From Pseudovirgaria hyperparasitica (Eukaryota > Ascomycota > Dothideomycetes > Acrospermales > Acrospermaceae): a stretch of DNA of 64,000 bases. The DNA lies in NCBI RefSeq assembly GCF_010093815.1, contig NW_022985551.1, positions 2,243,087 to 2,307,086 of the forward strand. Reading direction: 5' to 3'. Below, piece after piece: positions 44,184 through 54,516 of this stretch. Positions within the stretch are counted from its first letter, which is position 1. Each line of letters starts with the position of its first letter. The notes beneath the pieces are model-generated. The model saw only the letters and a list, made by a program, of their open reading frames with translations, did not search any database and had not been told where the DNA came from. Both the position numbers and the translations under genes were made by a program.

Positions 44184-45164
44184 ATGCTGGCTATACGAAG
44201 CACAGCACGGCTCACTTCCCGGATCTGCCCTGTGAGCTTTCCCCGTATCCTGCGACCATACTCAACTGAGCTGTCTGGCTACGAATACATCAATATCAGC
44301 ACACCAAGACCTGGCGTCGGTCTGGGTAAGCTGGCTGCGATTTCACATACTCGAGATGCTGGAAGACTAACCGGCATTTCTCTAGTCACCTTCAACCGGC
44401 CTAGAGCCCTCAACGCCCTGTTCACGCCACTCTTTCGTGAGCTGAATGACGCCCTCAGGAAGCTCGACAAAGATGCAGAAGTTGGTGCTGTTGTTCTGAC
44501 CGGCTCCGAAAAAGCCTTTGCTGCCGGTGCGGATATCAAGGAAATGAAAGACAAGACATTCTCTGATGCATATGGCGACGATTTCATTGAGCTGTGGTCC
44601 GAAATGGCCTCTGCCATAAAGAAGCCCGTCATCTCGGCTGTCAATGGATACGCGCTAGGAGGCGGATGTGAGCTTGCCATGATGGCGGATATCATGTATG
44701 TCTCCATGGGCGCGACGCTAGGTCAACCAGAGATCAAGCTAGGCATCATACCGGGTGCTGGCGGCTCTCAAAGATTGACAAAGGCTGTTGGAAAGAGCAA
44801 AGCTATGGAGCTCATTTTGACTGGCAACAACTTCTCAGGAAAAGAGGCTGAGCAGTGGGGTCTAGCTGCCAAGGCATTTCAGACTCCTGAAGAGTGTTTA
44901 GAGGGAGCAATTACGACCGCAGAAAGGATTGCATCATACAGCCGGATTGCTGTCAAGGCCGCGAAGGAGGTTGTCAATAAGAGCCAGGATCTTGGAGTGC
45001 GAGAAGGTGTTGAGTACGAGCGAAGAGTATTCCACGGCATGTTTGGAAGTAAGGATCAGAAGATTGGTAAGTTGCACACCGCGTGAACAAGATAGATCTC
45101 TAATAAATCCCCAGGCATGGCGGCATTTGCGGCTAAGCAGAAGCCGGAATGGGAGAATGCTTAG
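44184..45164 (+). CDS. mitochondrial enoyl-CoA hydratase (ECHS1-type)
   Basis: Exons 44184-44325, 44386-45066 and 45115-45164; introns 60 and 48 bp; 290 residues. Intron 1 is a multiple of three and stop-free, so unspliced translation reads through it; removing it gives PRPGVGLVTFNRPRALNAL. The N-terminus (MLAIRSTARLTSRI...RILRPYST) is a mitochondrial presequence. Motifs: GSEKAFAAGADIKEM (CoA oxyanion), NGYALGGGCELAMMADI and GQPEIKLGIIPGAGGSQRL, with the two catalytic glutamates. It hydrates short-chain trans-2-enoyl-CoA in beta-oxidation and branched amino-acid breakdown. The last exon (GMAAFAAKQKPEWENA) completes the standard C-terminus. Confidence 0.93.
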
Positions 45165-45539
45165 CTTTCACTATTTGACAAGACAAATTCCAACCAAACA
45201 TGTACACAAGACTATACTTACGCAACCTAGTGCGGAAAGGGATTTGATTAATCTGCCTCTGCACCATCTCGCCAGCTTACCCCGTTACCACAGATGCTGG
45301 TTTATCGTGTCGACCACTCAAAAAGCTTCATTCGACGTGCTAGATATATGGTGCGGTCCTTGCAATTACCGCTGTAAGCATGACGTCTTGCCCTGCCCTG
45401 TACCAGGATGACACGGAAAACACTAGGATACAGGCAAAGGGCACCATTAGAATCGTCTTCGAGATGACAATGCATTGTCGAACACCGATCTTGATTCATG
45501 GTCTGCTGTAATGTGGTATGTGCACAACTTACTATAACC
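45165..45539. other. intergenic between convergent genes
   Basis: 375 bp of 3' flanks; nothing else seen. Confidence 0.35.
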
Positions 45540-46860
45540 TCAAATATGCTGCCTATGTAGACTCGGACTATGAACATCTAGCGAGTCAGCCTCCGTATCT
45601 CCCCTCACAATATCAATTCGCGTGTTAACCACGATCCCCTTCTGGTCGTCCGCACTCTTTCCAAAGTTCTGCCCGAAACCTTCACTCCTGTCATACACCA
45701 ATTCATCCTGCGACTCACTGTTTCGCCGCACTGCCGTAGATCCGCCTGTGATGACTGTGCTGCCGTGTCGCAGTCGTGAGCCCTGTGTGGAGGACAGCTC
45801 GTACTGCCTTCCGTATGTGCCATAATTGGATTGTGAACCGCGACCGAGTATAATGGCACGGAGGGCTGCGATGCCAACGTCATCAACTCGAGATTTTGCA
45901 AGGGTGTTACCGAGTAGTTTTACATACCAGGGAGACAAGCAGCGATAATGGCAACGGCAATCTCAACTACAAGCATTGTGCACGACAGCATCGTGTCGCC
46001 CTGATTTCCATAGTAGGCCCGCACGATGCTTGCAACTGGCACAAACACGCCGAGAACGAAGATGCCGATAACGCCGAACTTTTGCTTGCGCTTCATGCGT
46101 AGCCTCAGTACCATGGAGATAGGTAGGATGATGATTGCTATGTCAGTGAAGATGTTTGTGAGAACTGTGAGCCAAAAGTTAACCTGTGAGCCCTTGGCGT
46201 CGCACTGGTCTGGGATAGTTGTAAGTTCAGAAATGCTTGCGTAGAATTGGATCATCGTACAGTCAAGGTCAAGAGACCAGCGCTTGTCGAGCGGCAGGCA
46301 ATGAAGGAAGATGTCAAGGAACAGCACGGTCCACGTTATTGCAAGGACAATCAGTGCCACGTTGTAGGCTCTTTGCAACCTTGAGCCACTCACGGTGAGG
46401 CTTTTGTAGAAGATCACAAGAGCCGCTTTGATAGCCCACAGAGAGGAGATGTATAGAATGGACCCGGGTATGTCGACCTGAATTAGTCAGTGCACTGAGT
46501 ACGTACGGAGGACTTTATAAGCCCGTACTTTTAGGATATTGACAACTCCTTCCAGGGTCATCGTCTCGATGTTGGCAATACCGTTGTTCCACATGTACTG
46601 CTGAACACCCAAGCACCCAACAAGACAACTTGCCGACATGACCAGCAGGAAATCGTCGATGGTCAAATTGCCTATCTTCGACCATCGTGTACAGAGGCGA
46701 AGAGCAAGTAAGACGAGAGCGCAGCCGGTGAGGATGTACCAGGACACCTGATCCCAAGTCAGTATACAAACGCACGTCAAAGGTTCTTCTAGGATTACTG
46801 TGCGTAGATAGACCACACAGCAAAGAGTGTTCTTACCACTTGCCCTCGCCCTTGAGCCAT
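45540..46860 (-). CDS. PTH11-like GPCR / fungal rhodopsin-fold membrane protein
   Basis: Exons 46860-46837, 46747-46529, 46477-45928 and 45865-45540; introns 89, 51 and 62 bp; 372 residues. The first exon is only eight codons (MAQGRGQV). Seven membrane segments are seen: YILTGCALVLLALRLCTR, LLVMSASCLVGCLGV, LYISSLWAIKAALVIFYKSL, VALIVLAITWTVLFLDIFL, WLTVLTNIFTDIAIIILPI, FGVIGIFVLGVFVPVASIVR and MLVVEIAVAIIAACLP. DDFLL, ASL-like loop contents and DIAIIILPISMVLRL are typical of the PTH11-type family. The N-terminal CFEM domain is absent. The C-terminal ~100 residues are a cytosolic Ser/Gly-rich tail. Such proteins sense surface or host cues in plant-associated fungi; the ligand is unknown. Confidence 0.87.
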
Positions 46861-48637
46861 ATTCCTGACCTCTAGAACGTTAGGGATCCGCGATTAGAAC
46901 ATGAGCATGGCACAGGAGTACAAGGACTGATATAAGAAAGATCTGCACCGGAAATGCCGTAAGTTGGAGTCCATCATTGCTTTGTTCTCCCACCTGGGTT
47001 TCCCTTACGCTTGTCGGGTTTTCAACGCCTAGTCTAGAGGTTATAAGAGGCTTTCAAACGACTCAAGCAGAAAACAGCAAACGCAACACCCGACTCGTCC
47101 AACAGTGGTAGATGACAAGCATTCCTCTTCCCGGACCATGCCGCTCCAAAGGCCAGAACGTGGCAAGGGACCAAGAATGTGGACTTGATGCCCGATGGGT
47201 GTGATTACATACGCTGTACATGACTTGTAGACACCGGTTTCCAGGTTTTGGTACCACCTTAGGGGCTTATTGGTGGAAAGCTTAAACCCAAATTCTAGAT
47301 TGTTTTTTCCGAACTTCGATGATATTGACGAATAGACTGGTGTTACTTTCGGTTAAGATCCGTTGTGCGCTTGGAGGGATCCTGATACGAGTGCAATGTG
47401 GCACAGTCAAGCCTCAAGTTAGCGGACAGATGATCCCCCCGTTTACAACAAAGGATGACGACCTTCGTATGACCACATGATGCTTTCTAAAGATGGGGAT
47501 GATCGGTACCTCGAAATAGTAAGGTGGAATCGGAGGTGTTCCCAGCGTGGTTCAGCCGTTCATCAGGCTGACCCTGCTGTTTGTCGCCACTGATAAGCAG
47601 TGATAGCTATACATTTGATAATCGACACGGCTTACCAGAATCTTGTAGATGCGCATCTCAGTAGAAGACAGTCTTGCTATTAAAAAGATGTCGGAAGCCA
47701 CAGAGCCGGTGGGATTTCTCCAATTTGTCTTGCGAAAGTATTTAATGTGCAATCCCGCCATACACCGTACACTGACGATTGACCATCCGGTCTGCATTGG
47801 CTTGCAAGCTATCGCAGAGTGGTCGTGGGAAGTTGAATCAAACTCAAGCTAGAGAGACGTTGTGTCTGGATAACATAGTATCACCGACATCGATTAGGCT
47901 GTTCGTAGTTGTGCTGCCATGACTGCGATTAGCGTTGAACCTTGATACCTACGAAGTTCAATGACTGTGCCGCAATTGGCGTGAGGTGTGGCTACGAAGA
48001 ACGAGGTATCAAGCAAATGTCATGACTTTGCAATATGACATGTTACCTGACTCTTCCAATCCTCGAGATAGGAGCGACCAGCTAGAAGCTAGCCACCCTT
48101 CCTTCGTATAAGACTTTTTGGAATGCACACCTGTGAGGCTCAGGGCTCAAAACCAAGATTTGCAATCTGTCTCCCTAAGCATGCTTTCGCAGCAGTAAAT
48201 TGGGAATCTGTTTGTTTCTTTTACTAACATTTAATGCTGGACCATGTGGCTTGTAGTATAATCTTGGAAGTGGTGACGTCGAGCTAGAATTGGGAGCGAA
48301 CCAGGGTTCAGATGGAGGTGGGCTAAGGGGGCCTCGATATGAAACAAATCTCTCTCCGATATCAGAGACTAGTAGGTATATAGTACCCCTAGGGATGTGT
48401 GTAAGAGAACGATATTTGGTTTTCCCCTACTTTGAATATCAGGACGTTCTCCTGGGATAGATCCCTACTCAGATGGGTCAGTACTGAAAGTGCATTAAGG
48501 AAGCATAACGGAGCACGCATATATCTATGCTAGTCCAAGTGTGGGCGAAGGAGACTTCAGATTATTTTAGGTAATTAGAGTGTAGCTTTACCAATGCTCA
48601 TTCATTGTCATCTACGTTCTCGACACGTTTGCGCACA
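46861..48637. other. 1.8-kb gene-poor stretch
   Basis: Only short ORFs with no motif (for example 47063-47257 and 47552-47797, minus). No repeat or RNA gene recognised. Confidence 0.4.
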
Positions 48638-49201
48638 ATGACCAGAACATCAACATTTGACTTTGAATACGATCCTTCTGTGGCGGATTTCGCCGTATCC
48701 AAGCGCGCGTACCTTGATGCGCATTCAGACGTTTCGTACCATTACATCGCCACAAGCGCGCTTGTTATAGACACCAGATACGTATCCATTCCTCGGGTCT
48801 TACTTCTGCAACGCGCTGCCAGCGACTCCAAACCTAATCTATGGGAGCCTCCGGGCGGGGCTTGTGATGATGAAGATGCAAGCATCCTAAATGGTGCTGC
48901 CCGAGAACTATTGGAGGAGGCTGGCCTTCGAGCAACCCGAATCACCGAACTTGTCGGTGATCCGCATTTCTTCACGACGCGAAGTGGGAAGTTGGTTTGT
49001 CGATTCTATTTCGCAGCTCTGGTGGACATAAGTGATGAGAACACGCCTGTCGTGAAGCTAAACCCCAAAGAGCATCAACAGTTCGTTTGGGCAACTCTGG
49101 ATGAGGTTAAGGCGAAACAAGTTGGTGACATTGCTCTGCAATTCACACGAGACGAAGTTCACCAAACGGTCTTACGAGCGTTACAATCTACGAATAATTA
49201 A
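48638..49201 (+). CDS. Nudix hydrolase
   Basis: A single exon of 187 residues from the first ATG (an upstream open stretch starts with non-ATG codons only). The Nudix box is GGACDDEDASILNGAARELLEEAGL-type: the Arg-Glu-x-x-Glu-Glu-x-Gly helix that binds metal is intact, and the Gly-loop is two residues longer than the bacterial consensus, a common fungal form. It is preceded by RVLLLQRAASD and LWEPP, and followed by FFTTRSGKLVCRFYFAALV. The family cleaves nucleoside diphosphates linked to another moiety; the substrate cannot be predicted. No signal peptide, so cytosolic. It stands alone in a gene-poor stretch. Confidence 0.88.
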   Translation: MTRTSTFDFEYDPSVADFAVSKRAYLDAHSDVSYHYIATSALVIDTRYVSIPRVLLLQRAASDSKPNLWEPPGGACDDEDASILNGAARELLEEAGLRATRITELVGDPHFFTTRSGKLVCRFYFAALVDISDENTPVVKLNPKEHQQFVWATLDEVKAKQVGDIALQFTRDEVHQTVLRALQSTNN

Positions 49202-49743
49202 TTAGAGGAAGGTGCTATGAAATATTATGGCGGAGCTAGCGATAAGATAGGGAAACTACTAGCCCGGTCAATCTTATTAGGAGTTATTGAGTGGTCACAA
49301 CTGCCGGTTAGGACTGGTGGTTAGCACATCCATGAATTAAATAGCTCACGAGAGACTCTCTCACTCTCTTTCTCTCTCTCTCAATCTAACACTCTCTCAC
49401 CTATAAGTAATTTAGTTCAATAATTGACGTCTACAAACTCTCTCTTTACACGTCCATCTATGATTAGTAAACATAAGATAGCTGACTTCTGTGGTGGTGA
49501 CAGTTGGGCCCTCCCACAGAATTGGGTATCCATCAACCTTCAAGGTCATCGCGCATGGTCGTGTCCATGATATGTGAGTTCTCTATGCCTTGCCGCGGTC
49601 TCTAGCCTATCTGATTACTATAGTGTAGCTCGTTGAGAATCTTCCATCCTCTCATCCATCCCTTTTCGTTTGATACTCCTCCCCCGCCTTTGCCAGATTA
49701 CCGTGCGTTTAGTTTAGCTCTATCATTCGGCGACATTTGTAGC
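49202..49743. other. intergenic with a CT microsatellite
   Basis: A CT-rich run lies at about 49353-49400. The frame of the kinase gene is open upstream to 49633 but has no ATG there. Confidence 0.4.
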
Positions 49744-50511
49744 ATGGATAATTGCTTCATCGAATATCCAACTGGATTTGGGTCAGAGGACATCGTCGCT
49801 TGGGGAAACACTGGCATGGTCTGCCTTGACGCTGCGTCGCAGACTGTCATTAAGACTCCACATGATGAGACACATGCCAATTCCCTCCAAGTCGAAAGAC
49901 GCATCTACGAGCGATTCCAAGAACGTGGCAACCATGACGGACTCTTACGATATCACGGGCCTTTTGACAAATTTGGCATTCGCCTAGAGTACGCGCCTGA
50001 GTTCAATCTCGGCTTGACCCTTTCTAAACGCACGGACATTGACCATGCTCAAAGACTCCGTTGGGTGCAGCAAATCACAGATGCAGTCGCTTTTATACAC
50101 TCTGTTCAGGTTATTCATGGTGATCTAACTTGTAGTAATGTTTTTTTGACAAAGCAACTTGATGCTAAGCTGGGAGACTTCGGAGGCTCTTCACTCGACG
50201 GGTCAGATCTACTGGTCGCAGTAACCGAAAGCCACCGTTACCCTGGAGTGTTACTCTCAACGCAGGCCGACATATTTGCTCTTGGTTCCGTAATGTATCA
50301 CATTATGACTGGAAATGCACCATATCATAGCTGTTCTGACTATGAGATTGATGATCGTTTCCAAAGGGGCGAGTTCCCTAACACTACCTCCCTTGGGCTG
50401 GTTGGGCAAGTCATCACGAAGTGCTGGCAAGCAAAGTACGACAATGCAGAGGACGTACACAATGATATAAAACGCAATAGTACTCTCAAGCTTAAACTAG
50501 GTTCACTATAA
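49744..50511 (+). CDS. small stand-alone protein kinase-like protein
   Basis: A single exon of 255 residues. The N-lobe is reduced, with a start resembling a Gly-loop (AWGNTGMVCLD), the ATP lysine in QTVIKTPHD and helix-C Glu in VERRIYERF. The catalytic loop reads IHSVQVIHGDLTCSNVFL, with HGD in place of HRD, and the metal-binding motif is GDFGGSS. Further on are YPGVLLSTQADIFALGSVMY and HIMTGNAPYHSCSDYEIDD, normal subdomain IX-X parts. So the active-site Asp, Asn and DFG are present and activity is plausible. HGD kinases of this size form expanded, lineage-specific families in many ascomycetes. No other domain. The upstream frame lacks an ATG. Confidence 0.82.
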   Translation: MDNCFIEYPTGFGSEDIVAWGNTGMVCLDAASQTVIKTPHDETHANSLQVERRIYERFQERGNHDGLLRYHGPFDKFGIRLEYAPEFNLGLTLSKRTDIDHAQRLRWVQQITDAVAFIHSVQVIHGDLTCSNVFLTKQLDAKLGDFGGSSLDGSDLLVAVTESHRYPGVLLSTQADIFALGSVMYHIMTGNAPYHSCSDYEIDDRFQRGEFPNTTSLGLVGQVITKCWQAKYDNAEDVHNDIKRNSTLKLKLGSL

Positions 50512-51087
50512 CGATGAGACCATAGTAACCATATCCAGTCAAGAGTCCGATTTAGCGACTATAACACGTGCCTTTAGGGCTTTCGACATTCCTTTGTGTC
50601 TTATTTTCGCCTTGTAATGACATGATTTGGAACTACAGTGTAACCTATGTACTTCTCCTTGGACTCGGTATAGGTGCACATGTTCTCGATTTGCTGCGTC
50701 ATTAGTGCTCGCATATATATATATAGACGTAACAAGGGGAACTAACATAAGCCTGATTTCGAAGCGCCTAGAGGAAGACTCAATGGATGCTGTTGCTGTA
50801 TTTCTAATCTAGTACAGTTGTCACGGCCATATATATACTTCTTAAATTTATAGAAGACCCCTTGTTACTATAGTCGTATTGAGTGGCTTGATAGTATCAC
50901 GTCCTGCGATCAACGGAAGCGCTACGTCCGTGTGGGCACTGCTGCCTGCCTGTATCCATGCTATCCCGTCGTTGTCCTCCTAGTGTTGACTGAAAGGTGT
51001 AGCCCTGTGGTTGGTCTATTTAAGACCTTCGTGTGTTTGCATATCTCGCATATTCTTACGCGAAGCAATTGATCAATGCGCCCTCTT
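50512..51087. other. intergenic with a MITE-like element
   Basis: 575 bp between convergent genes. See the inverted-repeat element at 50729-50868; no gene supported. Confidence 0.35.
50729..50868. mobile_element. possible MITE with 11-bp terminal inverted repeats
   Basis: GTAACAAGGGG at 50729-50739 is matched exactly by its reverse complement CCCCTTGTTAC at 50858-50868. The 140-bp interior is non-coding and AT-rich, with TATA-rich flanks that could include a TA target duplication. No other copy was seen in this window, so a chance inverted repeat is possible. Confidence 0.35.
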
Positions 51088-52292
51088 TTAAATCGCTTCC
51101 TCACTGCTCGCCTCATCTGATAAGCTTTCATCCCCATAAGACTTGTCGGCCTTCTCTATCTTCCTCAGGGTCCTACGTTCCTCCTCTATAACCTTCTCCT
51201 CGTCTGACACCGTGAGCTGCTCCTCCGGCGTTTTTTGACGATACTTCCGCTTGATTCGCGCGGGCTTCACACCCTGTAGTAGCGTCGACTTGTCATTCCA
51301 CTTTTCTGCTTTGGCCAACAATTTGCATAGTGTTTCAGGACAAACTATCACAGAGCACTCGGGAAGCCCGTCAGACAGTGCTTGAGTAGCGAAGTTGTTA
51401 AGAGGCAGCTCGAGGCCGGCTGATGATCGGACAGGGTTGCCTTCGGCGTCTCTGAAAAGCTACCTTATGTCAGTGATGTCACTAATCGTCGAGCAACATA
51501 CAGACCTCATTGTCAAGCTCCTGAATGACTTCCCCTTCAGGCTGTCCATCGTTCCCCGGCGATGTTTTCAATCGCCAGATGGAGATACTGGCTTCCTTCG
51601 ACTTCTTGTATTCCAAATCAATTCCAATCATAACTCTGATTCCACCATCCGATGCAAGTATGTAGTTATCAGCCAGGTCAATTAAGCTCTTCCGCTTCTG
51701 CGAGTACGAGACTTCAATTACGACGCCGGGCCATGCGGCATCCTCATGATGAAACCTTATATCAGGCTCATGTCTGATTTTTTTGCCATCATCTTCGAAG
51801 TGTATTGCGCCGCTCACTGAACTGATTTTGTCAATGAATGGCCGCGTCTCCACGTGATTCTCTTTTAAATTTTCCAATCCCTTCTTGATGTCCGCAACCA
51901 ATTCTGACGAAAAGGTGTCGTGCAACGTCGTTGGCATCCGGATAACGAGTCTGCTGCCAACAGGATCGTAATCGTATCTAGAAACTGCTATCAGCATGCT
52001 ACAATAACCTATTAGTTATGTTTATTACTGACCTAACTTTGTCATCCACGTATTCGCAGAGTTCCACGTCGTCTTTTAGTCGACGTTGCAGTTCCTCGTA
52101 CTCCCCACTATCGAGTTTATACACTGTCCAGGGTACTGAAGGTGGATAGCCGGTTTGACAGCTCTTGAAGGCGCATAAGATCGCTACGACACGCGCTGAG
52201 GATTTGGCGTCGGCAGAAAGGGGTGGTGTCGGAGGGCCGTCAACGATGCTTGCTGGAGGTGTAGTTTGCTGGGATAGATCTAGCAGCGCCAT
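51088..52292 (-). CDS. fungal protein resembling the Uma2/PD-(D/E)XK nuclease fold
   Basis: Exons 52292-52033, 51977-51506 and 51459-51088; introns 55 and 46 bp; 367 residues. Residues ~85-240 hold a compact domain: VRYDYDPVGSRLVIRMPT, HEPDIRFHHEDAAWPGVVIE, VSYSQKRKSLIDLADNYI and GGIRVMIGIDLEYKKSKEAS. The order Pro-Asp-x-x, hydrophobic strand ending Ile-Glu-Val-x-x-Ser-x, helix with a conserved Tyr, then a strand with Ile-Gly-Ile-Asp parallels the PD...D/E-V..S and Y...W-x-V-D pattern of Uma2-type proteins. The lysine of a strict (D/E)-x-K is not seen. The C-terminal 120 residues are charged and helical (RIKRKYRQKTPEEQ). No known function; I know of similar unnamed fungal proteins only by style. 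Confidence 0.7.
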
Positions 52293-52608
52293 GAGCGTTG
52301 CGGTGAGGAAGTTAGGGTGGAAAGATGTGTTTTGATGATGGAGGGGACTAGAATGTTATCCGTATATCCATAGTTGCATGGGAAAGCTTGGCGCCCGATG
52401 TTGCGCCCGGACATGGGTTGCTTAACTAATCGATCGATGCGGTGCATCTGTCGCTTTGCTCTTTCAATCTAAAATAGTATATATATAGACATGTGCATGT
52501 GCATGTGCATGCCAGCTAAGATAAGCCTAGGTCCGTCTTCGCGGCTAGGAACTAGCCCTGTTCTACGCATCCTAACGTGACACCTACATGTGCGGGTGTA
52601 CACCACAA
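52293..52608. other. intergenic with a (GTGCAT)n run
   Basis: Promoter side of the Uma2-like gene. A short GTGCAT array lies at about 52493-52512 after a TATATATA run. Confidence 0.5.
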
Positions 52609-54119
52609 TGTCTACTGTTCTCCCAAAGGATATGCTGGGGTGTAGATCAAGAGTTTTGGTGGTCCCGACGTCCTGCGCTATAAGACTGACTTACCCGTTC
52701 CCGTTCCGCGAGCTGGAGAGATTTTGGTCAGAAACGAATTCATTGGCATTAATTTCGTTGATACGTTCGTGAATTATCCCGCTATTCTCGCCGCTCGCGA
52801 TCTCTAATGGTCTGACAGATACTGGCGGGCAGGCATGATGGGGTTTCCCGAGAATGGAATTCTTGGCCGTGAAGCAGAGGGTGTCGTTGTCGCTATTGGG
52901 AGGGTTCCTCAAGCGTCCAGCGTATTTTAGTGTTCTAAACGTTCGAAACAAAGATTTACTAAGTAATCATGTAGTCATTAGTTTAGCCGAAGTAACCTCC
53001 GGTACCCTTCTATCCGCCTCTTATTCTTCTCTCTTTCTCTCTTTCTCTCTCCCTCTCTTCCTCCCCCTCTCTCTCTTTATTATATATAACTTTAACTAAT
53101 TTTGACCTCGTAGGCTTCCAAATAACACTTATACACGTGTTTTTGACTGATTTTTACTCTTTTTGACTGATTTTGACCTTGCAGGCTTCAAAATAACACT
53201 GATTACACGTGTTTTTGACTGATTTAAACCTTATAGGCTACGGATGTACACGTGCTTTAAGCTGATTCTATATTACTTAGTAAGACGGCTTAGATATATG
53301 GTAGAATAGCCGACCCGTATAGTATACATAATACAGCTGGACGCTTGAGTAACCCTCGCTATTGGTCCTGGTAACGCCCACGCTCGAGAACTCGGCCAAC
53401 GCGTTGTATGGTACGATATGGGTAGTTATACCTCTATACCTGATTGGAGAGCCTACCCGGTGCCAAGTGGCATCCAGCCTGGTCTGGCCGCCGCAGCTCT
53501 TCTACAGGGCCTGACTGCACTCAACCTTACCTGCAATGTATATCCAGTGAAGAGCGGTGATTAGATCCTTGTGCGTGCTGCCGCTGGAGGGGTAGGCTTG
53601 CTCCTGTGTCAGCTGTGTCATAAACTCGGCGCAATCATAATCGGAACTACAAGCACAGCTAAGAAGGTTGATCTTGCCAAAGCAAATAGTGCCGACTATA
53701 TGGTCAACTATAAGAGGGGGAATGATCTTATAACTAAAGTAAAACACATCAAACAACGTAGAGATCGTTGGTCGATCCGGGACCATCGTGACTAATGGAG
53801 CAGCTGTAAGTTACGCGTGCGTCAGGAAAGTGATCTGCCGATGACTAACTTACACGCTCAGTGGTATGCCAACGTATATCTCACCTCAGAGGCTGAGAAT
53901 GAAAAATATCAATTTCATCGGACCAGGAGTATCTGCATTGGCCAATTCTGTTGGATCACTCCAACAGTTTAGTAGTTACTGTAACATACTTTATGATCTC
54001 GTCGCGAAGGGAGATCTGAAGATCAGAATTCACGATACATATGCTCTTTCAGACATGAAGGTAGTCTATGAGCGCCTATAAGAGAGGATGACAGCGGGCA
54101 AGGTCCTGGTAAAGCCTTA
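52609..54119 (+). pseudogene. NADPH quinone oxidoreductase (zeta-crystallin/Zta1 type), split and decayed
   Basis: The start MSTVLPKDMLG is followed after a 1-nt frameshift by SFGGPDVLRYKTDLPVPVPR and GEILVRNEFIGINFVDT. A still spliceable 54-bp intron (GTTCGT...CTGACAG, 52760-52819) leads to ENGILGREAEGVVVAIG. About 400 bp of unrelated sequence (52,930-53,340) then interrupts the gene, which resumes GPGNAHARELGQRVVWYDMG, YPVPSGIQPGLAAAALLQGL, a TAG stop, then ILVRAAAGGVGLLLCQL (Rossmann GGVG) and ANSADYMVNY. Roughly 60-70 codons are missing before the C-terminal part ISPQRLRMKNINFIGP to SDMKVVYERL. The TAG and other changes fit C-to-T decay. Not functional. Confidence 0.85.
53101..53268 (+). 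repeat. three diverged tandem copies inside the quinone oxidoreductase pseudogene
   Basis: Copies start near 53101, 53171 and 53224. Each has a TTGACCT/AACCTT-type head, an AGGCT centre and a TACACGTG core; the first two end with TTTTTGACTGAT. The first two are nearly identical over ~50 bp and the third is diverged. A pyrimidine tract (about 53029-53085, CTCTCT-rich) precedes them. They lie within the block that interrupts the pseudogene. Confidence 0.75.
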
Positions 54120-54516
54120 GATAGGACTATTGACGAATTCCTACACGGCGTTGTGTCTATTTATTGTGTCATTTAAGATACACTGGCCTGGTTGGCGTCA
54201 ATCGTCATATCATAGCTTTAGTAGTAGTTAATAGCTACCGAATATCAAAAGCCTAAGTAGAGGATCAGATAATAAAATTCGCATTTAAAGAAGTCGTCAA
54301 GTAAGATCGACCTTGAGTACGGTGTACTCGAGCATGAGCGAAGGAAACTAGCAGAGTAAGAACTTAAGCTACATTGGGATTGAACATAGATATTAGTTAT
54401 CCAAAGTTTGCGTCAATTTCGATCGAAAGGAAATCATTTGATAGAAACGAACCCAGGATAAGCATGGCATCCAAACATGCCACTCTCCAAGTGAGCCTTT
54501 CTCTATGTCTGAAGCC
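54120..54516. other. intergenic
   Basis: About 400 bp between the pseudogene end and the 3' end of the MFS gene; nothing seen. Confidence 0.35.

Noticed and set aside
53101-53268. Possible CRISPR-like spaced repeats
   Set aside because: Copies are adjacent, diverged and without regular spacers, and the organism is a fungus.
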